NCBI GenBank assembly: GCA_963708095.1 | Contig: OY970182.1 | Location: 3,968,001 to 4,032,000, forward strand | Source: JAJZVS01 sp963708095 | GTDB lineage: Bacteria; Pseudomonadota; Alphaproteobacteria; Acetobacterales; Acetobacteraceae | DNA length: 64,000 nt | Direction of reading: 5' to 3' | Part shown: piece by piece, positions 42,250 to 50,468 of the stretch | How positions within the stretch are numbered: the first letter of the stretch is position 1 | How the letters are laid out: each line of letters begins with the position of its first letter | Translations under genes and position numbers: made by a program | Notes under the pieces: generated by a model | Database searches by the model: none | Seen by the model: the letters and a program-made list of their open reading frames with translations, nothing else | Told to the model about the DNA's origin: nothing

Positions 42250-44535
42250 TCAGGTCGATCGGAACACGCGCACCGGAACGGACTTCGCCGCCGGAACCTT
42301 GCTTCGCGCGGCATGATGCCATAACGGAATCAGGGCATTGGCTTCAGGATAATAAGTCCCTATGCAACCATCCGGAATATCGTACTGCACGACTCGGAAT
42401 CCGCTCATGCGCCGGTCGCGATCGTCGGCTGCGGTGGCGATCATCACATCCATGCCTTCATCCAGTCCCAGGCGATCGATATCGTTCCGGTTCATCAGCA
42501 CCACCATGCGGCTGCCGTGGATGCCCCGAAAGCGGTCGTCGTAGCCATAGATCGTCGTGTTGAACTGGTCATTGCTCCGCAAGGTCATCATGCGGAGCAC
42601 ATCCCGTCGATCCTCCGGCATGTCAGGATCCTCGTGCATGCTTTTCGGCACGACGAAATTTGCCCGTCCGGTAGAAGTGTTCCACACGCGATCCCGCGCC
42701 GCGATGGGGCGGTGAAATCCCCCCGGCTGGCCGAGACGGCGGTTGAACTCGTGGAATCGGTCGGGGTAGGTCGTCTCGATCGCATCGCGGATCAGGCTGT
42801 AATCGCCGGTCCACGCATCCCAAACCACGCGCGGGTTCGGGTCCAGGGTCGCCTTGGCGAGCTCGGCGACGATGCGGATTTCCGAGAGCAGATGTGGGCT
42901 GGCCGGCTCCCGCACTCCGCGCGAGCGGTGAACGCAGGCTGTGCTGTCCTCCACGCTCACATCCTGCTTGCCCGTCGCCTGAACATCGACCTCGATGCGG
43001 CCGAGGCAGGGCAGCAGGTAGGAGACGGCCCCGTGGACCAGATGGCTGCGGTTGAGCTTGGTGGCCACCTGCACGGTCAATCCCAGCCGTTCCCAGGCAT
43101 CCTCCATGGCCTCCCGCTCGGGGATCGCGCGCACGAAATTGCCGCCGAGCCCGATGAAGCCTTTCACTTTTCCGTCCAGGATGGCTTCGCAGGCTTCGAC
43201 CGTGTTCAGCCCTTTCTCGCGCGGCGGCTGGAAGCCGTATTGCTCCGCCAGTCGGTCGAGGGGCACCAGTTCCGGCTTTTCGGTAATACCCACCGTGCGC
43301 TGGCCCTGAACGTTGGAATGTCCGCGGACGGGGCAGATGCCGGCGCCGGTCTTGCCGATATTGCCCCGCAACAACAGGAGGTTGACGACCATCTGCACCG
43401 CCTCGACGCCGGCGCGATGCTGTGTGAGCCCCATGCCGTAGATGCCGATGACGCGATCGGACCGGGCATATACCGCGGCGGCGGCCTCCATGGCGGTGCG
43501 GGTGATGCCGGAGCGGCGCTCGAGCGCGGACCAGTCCTGCGCCCGGACCTCGGTGGCGAACGCCTCGAAGCCGTGCGTGTGCTCGGCGAGGAACGCATGA
43601 TCCAGCACGCGCTGGCCGCCGGCCTCGGCGGCGGCGTCATCGGCTTCGATCAGCGCCTTGCAGATGCCGAGAATGGCCGCGATGTCGCCGCCGGCTTTGA
43701 CCTGGTGGTATTGCGAACTGACACGCGTGGAGGCGTCGGTGAGCATCTCAGTCGGCGACTGCGGATTGACGAAGCGTTCCAGTCCGCGCTCGCGCAGCGG
43801 ATTGAAGGTGACGATCGGCACCCCCCGGCGGCTCGCGTCCTGCAGGTCGTGCAGCATCCGCGGGCTGTTGGAGCCGACATTCTGACCGAAGAAAAGGATG
43901 CAATCGGTCTCCGCGAAATCCTCCAGGGTCACGGTGCCGACCGGCACGCCGATGCTTTCGGGCAGCGCGACGGAGGTGCTTTCGTGGCACATGTTCGAGC
44001 TGTCGGGCAGGTTGTTGGTGCCGTACATGCGCGCGAACAGGGCGTACATGTAGGACGCTTCCAGGGAGGCGCGGCCCGAAGTGTAGAAAACCATCTGGGC
44101 CGGCTCCAGCTTGCGCAGTTCCTGGCCGATGTCGCGGAATGCCGCTTCCCACGACACCGGGACGTAGGTGTCCGTGGCGGCGTTCCACCGCAGCGGCTCG
44201 GTCAGCCGCCCCTGCATCTCCAGGTCGTGGTCTGTCCATTTCCGCAGGTCGGCAACGGTGTGCGCGGCAAAAAATTCCGGGGTGCATCGCGCCAGCGTGA
44301 TCTCCCACGCCGTCGCCTTGGCGCCGTTTTCGCAATATTCGAAGGGCCGCGGGTGCGCCGGCTTGGCCCAGGCACAGCTCACGCAGGCGAATCCGTCCGG
44401 CTTGTTCTGATGCGTCAGGAGGAGGCTCCCGCCGAACGGTACGCCGGTGCGCAGCAGGATGCTGGCTAGAGAACGCACTGATCCCCAGCCGCCCGCCGGC
44501 CCGACATGCTGGTTGATCGTGAGCTTGCGGTTCAT
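42250..44535 (-). CDS. FdhF/YdeP family molybdopterin oxidoreductase
   Basis: This 761-residue molybdopterin-binding protein of the FdhF/YdeP type is probably cytosolic (no Tat signal). A Cys pair near the N-terminus, CVSCAWAKPAHPRPFEYC, offers iron-sulfur-like ligands. Further motifs are SGRASLEASYMYALFARMYG, NMCHESTSVAL, DCILFFGQNVGSN, GNIGKTGAGICPVRGHSNVQ and the C-terminal cofactor-binding TTIYGYDDRFRG with MNRNDIDRL. In Escherichia coli the homologue YdeP is linked to acid resistance and FNR-type control. It is divergent from a Spy-like gene; an FNR/FixK-like box lies in between. Confidence 0.87.
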   Translation of the reverse strand: MNRKLTINQHVGPAGGWGSVRSLASILLRTGVPFGGSLLLTHQNKPDGFACVSCAWAKPAHPRPFEYCENGAKATAWEITLARCTPEFFAAHTVADLRKWTDHDLEMQGRLTEPLRWNAATDTYVPVSWEAAFRDIGQELRKLEPAQMVFYTSGRASLEASYMYALFARMYGTNNLPDSSNMCHESTSVALPESIGVPVGTVTLEDFAETDCILFFGQNVGSNSPRMLHDLQDASRRGVPIVTFNPLRERGLERFVNPQSPTEMLTDASTRVSSQYHQVKAGGDIAAILGICKALIEADDAAAEAGGQRVLDHAFLAEHTHGFEAFATEVRAQDWSALERRSGITRTAMEAAAAVYARSDRVIGIYGMGLTQHRAGVEAVQMVVNLLLLRGNIGKTGAGICPVRGHSNVQGQRTVGITEKPELVPLDRLAEQYGFQPPREKGLNTVEACEAILDGKVKGFIGLGGNFVRAIPEREAMEDAWERLGLTVQVATKLNRSHLVHGAVSYLLPCLGRIEVDVQATGKQDVSVEDSTACVHRSRGVREPASPHLLSEIRIVAELAKATLDPNPRVVWDAWTGDYSLIRDAIETTYPDRFHEFNRRLGQPGGFHRPIAARDRVWNTSTGRANFVVPKSMHEDPDMPEDRRDVLRMMTLRSNDQFNTTIYGYDDRFRGIHGSRMVVLMNRNDIDRLGLDEGMDVMIATAADDRDRRMSGFRVVQYDIPDGCIGTYYPEANALIPLWHHAARSKVPAAKSVPVRVFRST

Positions 44536-44756
44536 GGGCTGACCTCCCTTTGTCGTGTCATGTATCCCGAGATGCGGCCGCGGGGGCGTCCGGTATCATG
44601 TGCAATCGGGAACTGGGCGCTGCATGAGGTCGCCGGTTCAAATATTCGGCAGACGCGCGTGGCGACCGTGGTGCGACAGCCCTGCGCGCGACTGCCGGCG
44701 GAACGAGCGGGCCTGATCCGATCCCGACGCCCGCACGCACGACGCGGCGCGATGGC

Positions 44757-44770
44757 TTGATCCAGGTCAA
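44757..44770. promoter_or_regulatory. FNR/FixK-like binding box
   Basis: TTGATCCAGGTCAA differs from the consensus TTGAT-N4-ATCAA at one position. It lies in the 310 bp between the divergent molybdoprotein (start 44535) and Spy-like (start 44846) genes. If it activates the Spy-like gene from the usual -41.5 position, transcription would start near 44805. The rest of the spacer shows no gene. Confidence 0.5.
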
Positions 44771-44845
44771 GTCCTCTGGCCCGCCGCTCTGGCAGGATGC
44801 CTGCGTTACTCGCCGCTCGGAGTGCGAGGATCCAGGAGAAGACCA

Positions 44846-45388
44846 ATGCTGCAACAAGGCAGGAGCATCCGTCGCTTCGCCGTCGCCGCGGTCATAGCGG
44901 TGCTGGCCGGTGGAACCGGCGTCGCCCTCGGTCAGTCCGGCGGGATGGAAATGATGGGAGGCGGCATGGGCGGGGGCGCCTGGGGTGGGCTGGGCGTGCA
45001 TCGCGGCAGCGGCGACATGGCCTCCTACCTGGACGCGCTGAAGGCGCAGCTTGTGATCAACAGAGAGGATGAGCCGCGCTGGAAGCAATATGCCGACACG
45101 GTGTCCGGCGTCGCCACCCAGATGCAGGGGCTGCACCAGGCGTTCGCCGCGCAGATGCCCCAGGCGACGTGGGCGCAGCGACGGGAGATGATGAATCAGA
45201 TGTTCCAGGCGCGGCAGCAGGCGTTCGATACCGTTCATGCCGCGGCGGAGAAATTGCTGGCGACGCTCGATCCGCAGCAGCGTACCACGGCCGAGGCGAT
45301 CCTACCGGGCCTCGGCGCCGGTGGGATGATGGGCACCGGTGGGATGATGGGTGGCGGTGCGGGGGCACCTTCGGCCGCCAGGCCCTGA
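44846..45388 (+). CDS. Spy/CpxP-like periplasmic protein, Met/Gly-rich
   Basis: This 180-residue exported protein has a signal peptide (basic start, hydrophobic core at residues 11-28, cleavage probably after the ALGQ region), so it is expected in the periplasm. The mature N-terminus and the C-terminus are Met/Gly-rich (MEMMGGGMGGG, MMGTGGMMGG), flanking a helical middle with the LTxxQ-like motif LDPQQRTTAEAILPG. This resembles the Spy/CpxP chaperone/metal-sensing family. The ATG at 44846 has AGGAGAAG upstream; an upstream ATG in another codon is less fitting because it would spoil the signal. Met-rich segments suggest Cu/Ag binding (inference). Confidence 0.75.
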   Translation: MLQQGRSIRRFAVAAVIAVLAGGTGVALGQSGGMEMMGGGMGGGAWGGLGVHRGSGDMASYLDALKAQLVINREDEPRWKQYADTVSGVATQMQGLHQAFAAQMPQATWAQRREMMNQMFQARQQAFDTVHAAAEKLLATLDPQQRTTAEAILPGLGAGGMMGTGGMMGGGAGAPSAARP

Positions 45389-45410
45389 AGGCCGGGGTCC
45401 TCCCGGCCCG

Positions 45411-45671
45411 ATGTCAGGAAGCTCTATGCGCAGGCCCCCCGCGGCGGATTCAGCCGAGATTGCGTGGGCGAGAGTTGCCGGGCCGACGCAGGCCGATCTG
45501 GCGGTCAACGGCGACTTCGACAAGAGCACGCCCGTGGGTTGGGTTGCCATCCCGTCGGTATCGGTCAGCGTTCATATGTCCGTTCCGTCTTCGCAGGGGT
45601 CGGGCAGCTTCCATGCCGAATTTGGTGCCACGATGACGTCGCTTTCCCACGGCGAACCGGGCGTTCGATGA
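45411..45671 (+). CDS. hypothetical short open frame, possible secreted-protein fragment
   Basis: This open frame has 86 residues from the ATG at 45411. The middle contains LAVNGDFDKSTPVGW, which is close to the NGDFE-x-GW pattern found at the start of mature bacterial PEP-CTERM-like and carbohydrate-binding domains. It lacks a signal peptide and is cut short by a stop, so a decayed fragment is as likely as a gene. Ribosome binding site support is weak. Confidence 0.25.
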   Translation: MSGSSMRRPPAADSAEIAWARVAGPTQADLAVNGDFDKSTPVGWVAIPSVSVSVHMSVPSSQGSGSFHAEFGATMTSLSHGEPGVR

Positions 45672-45992
45672 CGTCTGGCTCTGCCCGTCGCGTCGGACCT
45701 GCCGGAGCCGTTGAACGCGCGCTCCGCGGCGTGGGAATCCTTGGAGCGCGGGAACGCTTGACCCGGGCGCCGGGCGGCGCGCGCGCAACAATCACGGCCG
45801 CCCGCAGGATCCTGTCCGTCGATGGCAGAGCCCGTTGGCCTCGCTTCTGAAGAGCGGAGCCCTCGGACTGGAGGTGTTCCTCCGCCGTTCCGGAGCAATA
45901 TCGCCTAAGGTTATGTCAACCGGGCGATGGAATTGATTGCCAAAACAGAGACCTACGAAATGAGCGGCATTTCTGTCGGCGCCAATCGTGCT
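45672..45992. other. non-coding stretch between hypothetical frame and VOC gene
   Basis: About 320 bp without a convincing open frame or RNA. The last 80 bp are less GC-rich than the surroundings (for example ATTGCCAAAACAGAGACCTACGAAATG overall, quoted in part only as CAAAACAGAGACC). It is downstream of the VOC gene and may contain its terminator, but no clear hairpin with T tract was seen. Confidence 0.4.
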
Positions 45993-46355
45993 CTAGCCCG
46001 TGCAGACCGCTTCGATGTTGTTGCCGTCCGGATCGATCAGGAACGCCGCGTAGTAGGTCGGTGCATAGTCGGTGCGCAGCCCGGGCGCGCCGTTGTCCTG
46101 TCCCCCGGCCGCAAGCCCGGCAGCGTGGAACCGGGCGACCGAGGACCGGTCCGGAGCGCGGAAGGCCACATGCGCGCCCGACCCCGACCCGGGCGCGGCA
46201 TGATGCAGCCACAGCGCCGGCGCATCCGGCGGACCCAGCCCGACGAACGTGTCACCGCGGGCACACACCGCATAGTCCAAGGGTGCCAGCGCCGCCTCGT
46301 AAAACCGCGCGCTTGCCGCCAGATCCGTTACCCGCAGCCCGATATGGTCGAACAT
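45993..46355 (-). CDS. VOC family (glyoxalase/bleomycin-resistance fold) protein
   Basis: This 120-residue single VOC-fold metalloprotein begins FDHIGLRVTDLAASARFYE, the canonical start with the first metal ligand His. The second half contains HVAFRAPDRSSVARFH and ends YYAAFLIDPDGNNIEAVC with the final metal-ligand Glu. The reaction may be an isomerase, dioxygenase or thiol transferase; no substrate residue is diagnostic. It lies 26 bp downstream of the AraC-type regulator gene on the same strand and is probably co-transcribed with it. Confidence 0.87.
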   Translation of the reverse strand: MFDHIGLRVTDLAASARFYEAALAPLDYAVCARGDTFVGLGPPDAPALWLHHAAPGSGSGAHVAFRAPDRSSVARFHAAGLAAGGQDNGAPGLRTDYAPTYYAAFLIDPDGNNIEAVCTG

Positions 46356-46381
46356 GATCGCCTCCTTTGGTCGCACCTTGA

Positions 46382-47230
46382 TCATGCCGCACCACGGGCC
46401 GCGGGTTCTTGGCGAAACTTGCGCTCGCCGCGCGCCGCGACCCGGAAGCAACGCGGCGACTGCCCGGCCGCGCGATGGAAGCTGCGGACGAAGTTGGACA
46501 GGTCGCCGAAGCCCACCTCGAAGGCGATGTCGGTGATCGGCAACCGATCCTGCGCCAGCAGTCGGGCCGCACGACGCAGCCGGCTGCGCACCAGGTACTG
46601 GTGCGGCGTGACGCCGGTCACCCGCGCGAACAGCCGGAGGAAGTGGAACGGGCTGAGCCCGGCGACCGCCGCGGCGCGCACCAAATCCACCGGCTCCTGC
46701 GCGTGCGCGTCCAGCCACAGGGCGGCCTCCACCGCGCGTCGCCGCTCGCGGCCGGTGGGCGCGGCTGCGCGCGCGGGCCGTTCGGAGACGGTGGCCACGA
46801 ACCGGGAGGCAAACCACAGCGCCGCTTCGTCGAGTCCGAGGCCGCCGTGGCCTTCCGCCACCGCCTGGGTCAGCTCGCCCAACACCATCAGCCCGGCCAG
46901 CGGTGGCAGCGCGCCCGCCTGCCATGCAGCGGCGGGGGCGCCGAGGCTCTCCACGGTCTCTGCGGCGAAGGTGACGCACAGGCATTCGTCGCCGCAGGCG
47001 TGGTGCGCGTGCGTACACATGTATTCGACTCCGGGCCGCCCGATCAGTACCGAGCCCGCCACCAGCTCGAACGCCTGGCTCCCGACCCGATAGCCGAAAC
47101 TGCCGCGGCGCACGTAGGCCAGCGAAAACCCGTCGTGGCATTCAAGGAATGGCGCGTCCGCCGGGCCGGCGGTGCAGCGGTGGTCGGTGGCCGAGAGGGC
47201 GGCGGTCTGCAGCAAGGTGGTGGTTTGCAT
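46382..47230 (-). CDS. AraC family transcriptional regulator
   Basis: This 282-residue regulator has an N-terminal cupin-like sensor half and a C-terminal double helix-turn-helix (AAVAGLSPFHFLRLFARVTG, then LPITDIAFEVGFGDLSNFVR). The ATG at 47230 is favoured because the longer open frame begins in gene-free DNA. The sensor contains Cys/His-rich MCTHAHHACGDECLC, which could coordinate a metal or sense redox state (inference). It is followed by the VOC gene, a likely target. Confidence 0.85.
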   Translation of the reverse strand: MQTTTLLQTAALSATDHRCTAGPADAPFLECHDGFSLAYVRRGSFGYRVGSQAFELVAGSVLIGRPGVEYMCTHAHHACGDECLCVTFAAETVESLGAPAAAWQAGALPPLAGLMVLGELTQAVAEGHGGLGLDEAALWFASRFVATVSERPARAAAPTGRERRRAVEAALWLDAHAQEPVDLVRAAAVAGLSPFHFLRLFARVTGVTPHQYLVRSRLRRAARLLAQDRLPITDIAFEVGFGDLSNFVRSFHRAAGQSPRCFRVAARGERKFRQEPAARGAA

Positions 47231-47321
47231 AGGCCTTGGAGGAGCGATCACGGGACCACCCAGCATAGAGAACCGCGCGGCCCGGAACATGGCGGAAATT
47301 GCGCCCGGCCGGGGTGGCGTG

Positions 47322-47369
47322 CCCCGGATGCTATGCCGGGGCGTTCATTCCGGGGGTATTCACCCCGGA
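47322..47369 (-). terminator. two tandem hairpins downstream of the TauD-type gene
   Basis: Hairpin one is CCCCGG-N8-CCGGGG (47322-47341). Hairpin two is TCCGGGG-N7-CCCCGGA (47349-47369), a perfect 7-bp stem. Both are just after the dioxygenase stop (minus strand) and before the AraC gene. No T tract is evident, so termination is inferred. Confidence 0.35.
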
Positions 47370-47385
47370 CGCCCATCCCGGGCCG

Positions 47386-48273
47386 CTACGCTGCCAGACC
47401 GGCCTGCGCCAGGGTAGAGGCGCCGTCGGAAACCGTGGTCCGGTGCATGTCGCGCGGCACCGTGGCATCATACGCGCGCGCCCGGTGCATGGTGCAGCGA
47501 TCGTCCCAGATCACCAGGTCGTGGAGGCGCCAGCGATGTGTGTACACGAACGCCCGCTGCGTCGCGTGCTCCATCAGGTCGAGCAGGAGCAGCCGCGCCT
47601 CCGGCAGGTTCATGCCGCGGATCGACCCGGCGTGGGAGGCCAGATACAGGGTCTTGCGCCCCGATCCAGGATGGGTCCGCACCAGGGTCTGAGGCACCGG
47701 TTGCAACCGCGCGCGTTCCTCGGCCGAGAAATCGGTAAAGCCGATACTGGCACGCGAGTGCAGGATGGAATGCTCGGCCACCAGCCCCTCGACCCGGCGC
47801 TGCATGCCTTCCGGCAGTGCGTCCCAGGCGGCGCGCAGGTCGGCGAACTCCGTCTCCCCGCCGGCGCCCGGAATGGCCCGGGCGGACAGGAGCGAATAGC
47901 GCGCCGGGATCGCCTTGAAGGAACTGTCGGTGTGCCACAGCCGATTGCCCAGCCCGTTCATCCGGCGCCGGTCGTCAGGCGCCATCACCCGGTTGTTCTC
48001 GTCGAGGTTCGACACGTCGGAGATATGCAGGTCGAGCCTTGCCTTATGGTCGGGCCGGTAGGCTTTGATCGTGGTCTCCAGCGGTCCGAGTCGGGCGCTG
48101 AAATCCATCTGCTGCGCATCGCTCAGCACCTGGCCGGGAAATGCCAGCACGGCATAGCGATCGAGCGCGGCGACGATCTCGGCCAGGGTCGCGTCCTCGA
48201 TCGGCGTGCACAGATCGACGCCGGTTGCCTCGGCGGCGAATAGCTTGTGCAGCGGGCGGAGGTGCAGGGTCAT
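47386..48273 (-). CDS. TauD/TfdA family 2-oxoglutarate-dependent dioxygenase
   Basis: This Fe(II)/2-oxoglutarate enzyme has 295 residues. The facial triad starts with His114-x-Asp116 in RLWHTDSSFK, the distal His is in TMHRARAY, and the 2-oxoglutarate Arg is in DMHRTTVSDG. The N-terminal HLRPLHKLFAAEATGVDL is normal for TfdA/alpha-ketoglutarate-sulfonate enzymes. Substrates in this family are taurine, alkyl sulfates or phenoxyacetates; none is distinguished here. The ATG at 48273 is used instead of a longer upstream frame. Confidence 0.88.
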   Translation of the reverse strand: MTLHLRPLHKLFAAEATGVDLCTPIEDATLAEIVAALDRYAVLAFPGQVLSDAQQMDFSARLGPLETTIKAYRPDHKARLDLHISDVSNLDENNRVMAPDDRRRMNGLGNRLWHTDSSFKAIPARYSLLSARAIPGAGGETEFADLRAAWDALPEGMQRRVEGLVAEHSILHSRASIGFTDFSAEERARLQPVPQTLVRTHPGSGRKTLYLASHAGSIRGMNLPEARLLLLDLMEHATQRAFVYTHRWRLHDLVIWDDRCTMHRARAYDATVPRDMHRTTVSDGASTLAQAGLAA

Positions 48274-48660
48274 GCGGGCGATCCCCTCACGACGGAGGTT
48301 CCGTTTCTGGGTCAACCCTGAGCCTGGGGCGACCGATCCGTCAATCCGGGCCCCGGGGCCCGTGATGACGGGACTGCTTTCGGGCTTGTCTCGCGCTTCG
48401 TGCTCTCAGGCAAAAGCAGGGCTGCCGGCCTTCGCCCGGGCTACTTGATGGCGCGGTGCGGTGGCATTTCGCCTCCCGCTCGTCTATGGTCGCGGCATGG
48501 TTGGGCCATGCAAGCTGCCTCTGTCCGTGCCTCGCTCCCGTCTGTCGGGACCGGCGGTCGTGTCGGCGGCAGCGCTGCGACGCGAGTGCGGGGACCCCGT
48601 CGGACTGCCGACCGCGCCATGCTCTGCATCGTAATTCCAGCCGTCACCTTGGCCTGAGTG
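48274..48660. other. gene-free stretch between dioxygenase and plsY
   Basis: A 387-bp gap with no convincing open frame. It contains a perfect 16-bp palindrome (CGGGCCCCGGGGCCCG, 48347-48362). In many relatives pyrC precedes plsY; no trace of it was recognised. The plsY start is ATG 48661 with an adjacent upstream GTG. Confidence 0.4.
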
Positions 48661-49245
48661 ATGCCCCCGGAGGTCTTCGTCGTGCTGGGCTACCTGCTCG
48701 GCGCCATCCCGTTCGGTCTGCTGCTGACCCGCGCGGCCGGGCTGGGCGATATCCGCCGGGTCGGGTCGGGCAATATCGGCGCCACCAACGTGCTGCGCAC
48801 GGGACGTAAGGGGCTCGCTGCGGCGACAGTTGTACTCGACGGTGCCAAAGGGGTGGGGGCGGTCCTGCTGGGCGGCGTTATCGGAGGCCCCGCTGCCGCA
48901 CTCTGGGCCGGGGCCGGCGCGGTACTGGGGCACCTGTTCCCGGCCTGGCTGGGGTTTCGCGGCGGCAAGGGGGTGGCGACGGGGCTCGGCGTCCTGCTGG
49001 GCGCGGCACTGCCGGTCGGGTTGGTGGCCTGCACCGCATGGCTGGTGGTGGCCAAGCTGGCGCGCCTGTCCTCGCTTGCCTCGCTGACAGCCTTCGCGGT
49101 GGCGCCGGTGGCCGCGTTCGCGTTCGCGCGCGTGGGCGTCGTTAAGCTCTCCTTGGCGATTGCCGTGCTGGTGTTCGTCCGCCATCACGCCAACATCCGC
49201 CGCCTGCTGGCGGGCACCGAGCCGAGGATCGGCCAGGGGGCCTGA
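48661..49245 (+). CDS. plsY: glycerol-3-phosphate acyltransferase PlsY
   Basis: This 194-residue inner-membrane enzyme transfers an acyl group from acyl-phosphate to glycerol-3-phosphate, the first step of phospholipid synthesis. The cytoplasmic loops carry the family motifs GSGNIGATNVLRTGRKGLA, GFRGGKGVATGLGVLLG and RHHANIRRLLAGTEP; about five transmembrane helices are visible. It precedes dprA by 35 bp on the same strand. Confidence 0.95.
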   Translation: MPPEVFVVLGYLLGAIPFGLLLTRAAGLGDIRRVGSGNIGATNVLRTGRKGLAAATVVLDGAKGVGAVLLGGVIGGPAAALWAGAGAVLGHLFPAWLGFRGGKGVATGLGVLLGAALPVGLVACTAWLVVAKLARLSSLASLTAFAVAPVAAFAFARVGVVKLSLAIAVLVFVRHHANIRRLLAGTEPRIGQGA

Positions 49246-49280
49246 TCCCGCGGCGGCGCGCCGCCCAAGGATCCAGCGCC

Positions 49281-50441
49281 ATGCGCCGCCGCCCCGCGCC
49301 CGACGACACCATGACCGACTGCCTGCGCCTGGCCCGCACCGACGGGGTGGGGCCGCATACCTATCGCCGCCTGCTCGCCCGCTACGGCAGCGCCGCCGCG
49401 GCGATCACGGCGTTGCCGGCGCTGGCGCGCGACGGCGGTCGGGCCACTCCGCCCCCGGTGCCCACGGCGGCCGAGATCGCGCAGGAACGCGAGCGCCTGG
49501 CCCGGCTCGGCGGTCGCTTCCTGGTGCTGGGCCAAGCGGACTACCCGCCGCTGCTGGCGCTGCTGGCCGATGCGCCGCCGGCACTTGCCTGCCTTGGCGA
49601 TCCGGCGCTGCTCGTCCGCCCGGCGGTCGCGCTGGTCGGCGGACGCAACGCCTCGGCCAACGGCGCGCGGGTGGCGGAGGCACTGGCGGCCGATCTTGCG
49701 CAGGCCGGGCTCGTGGTCGTTTCCGGCCTCGCTCGCGGCATCGACGGCGCGGCGCATACCGGCGCACTGGCTACTGGCCATACCATAGCGGCGGTGGCCG
49801 GCGGGCTCGACTGTCCCTACCCGCCCGAGCACGCTGATCTGCAGCGCCGGATCGCGGAACGTGGCGCGGTCGTTGCCGAGGCTCCGCTCGGTACCGCGCC
49901 CCAAGCCCGGCATTTCCCTCGCCGCAACCGGGTGATCGCCGGGCTGGCGCTTGGCGTGGTGGTGGTGGAAGCTGCCCTCCGTTCCGGCAGCCTGATCACC
50001 GCAAGGCTCGCCCAGGACGCCGGGCGGGAGATTTTCGCTGTCCCCGGTTCCCCGCTCGACCCCCGCGCGCGCGGCTCCAATGACCTGATCCGCCAGGGGG
50101 CGCATCTGACCGAGACCGCGGCCGACGTGCTGGACAACCTGCCCGACCACCCGCTGCGCCAGGGCCTGGCGCGCGCGCCCCTGTTCGCCCGCAGTGCCCC
50201 CCCGGGCGGCCTGGCCGAGGCTGGCGCCGACCCCGCCGACGTCGGTGAGCCGCCGCCCGAAGCGCTCGCCGCGGCGCGGAGCCGGCTGGTCGATCTGCTG
50301 GGCCCGGCTCCCACGGCGGTTGACGATCTGCTGCGCCGCTGCCAGTTGTCACCGGCTGCCGTGCTGGCGGCCCTGCTCGAACTCGAACTCGCCGGCCGGA
50401 TCGAATCCCTGCCGGGGCAGCGCGTGGCGCTGCTGGCCTGA
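49281..50441 (+). CDS. dprA: DNA-processing protein DprA
   Basis: This 386-residue protein loads RecA on incoming single-stranded DNA in natural transformation. The Rossmann-like core has ALVGGRNASANGARVAEAL (the usual GSR is GGR here), SGLARGIDGAAHTGAL and the FPRRNRVIAGLALG segment. The N-terminal SAM-like region and the C-terminal winged-helix region (LDLLGPAPTAVDDLL) are both present. Presence of dprA does not by itself show competence. It follows plsY and precedes topA by 27 bp. Confidence 0.93.
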   Translation: MRRRPAPDDTMTDCLRLARTDGVGPHTYRRLLARYGSAAAAITALPALARDGGRATPPPVPTAAEIAQERERLARLGGRFLVLGQADYPPLLALLADAPPALACLGDPALLVRPAVALVGGRNASANGARVAEALAADLAQAGLVVVSGLARGIDGAAHTGALATGHTIAAVAGGLDCPYPPEHADLQRRIAERGAVVAEAPLGTAPQARHFPRRNRVIAGLALGVVVVEAALRSGSLITARLAQDAGREIFAVPGSPLDPRARGSNDLIRQGAHLTETAADVLDNLPDHPLRQGLARAPLFARSAPPGGLAEAGADPADVGEPPPEALAAARSRLVDLLGPAPTAVDDLLRRCQLSPAAVLAALLELELAGRIESLPGQRVALLA

Positions 50442-50468
50442 CCACGAAGCCCCGACGCACAGGACAAA

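Noticed and set aside
48347..48362. 16-bp palindrome CGGGCCCCGGGGCCCG
   Set aside because: Pure G/C palindrome likely by chance in this composition; no T tract or adjacent regulatory gene.
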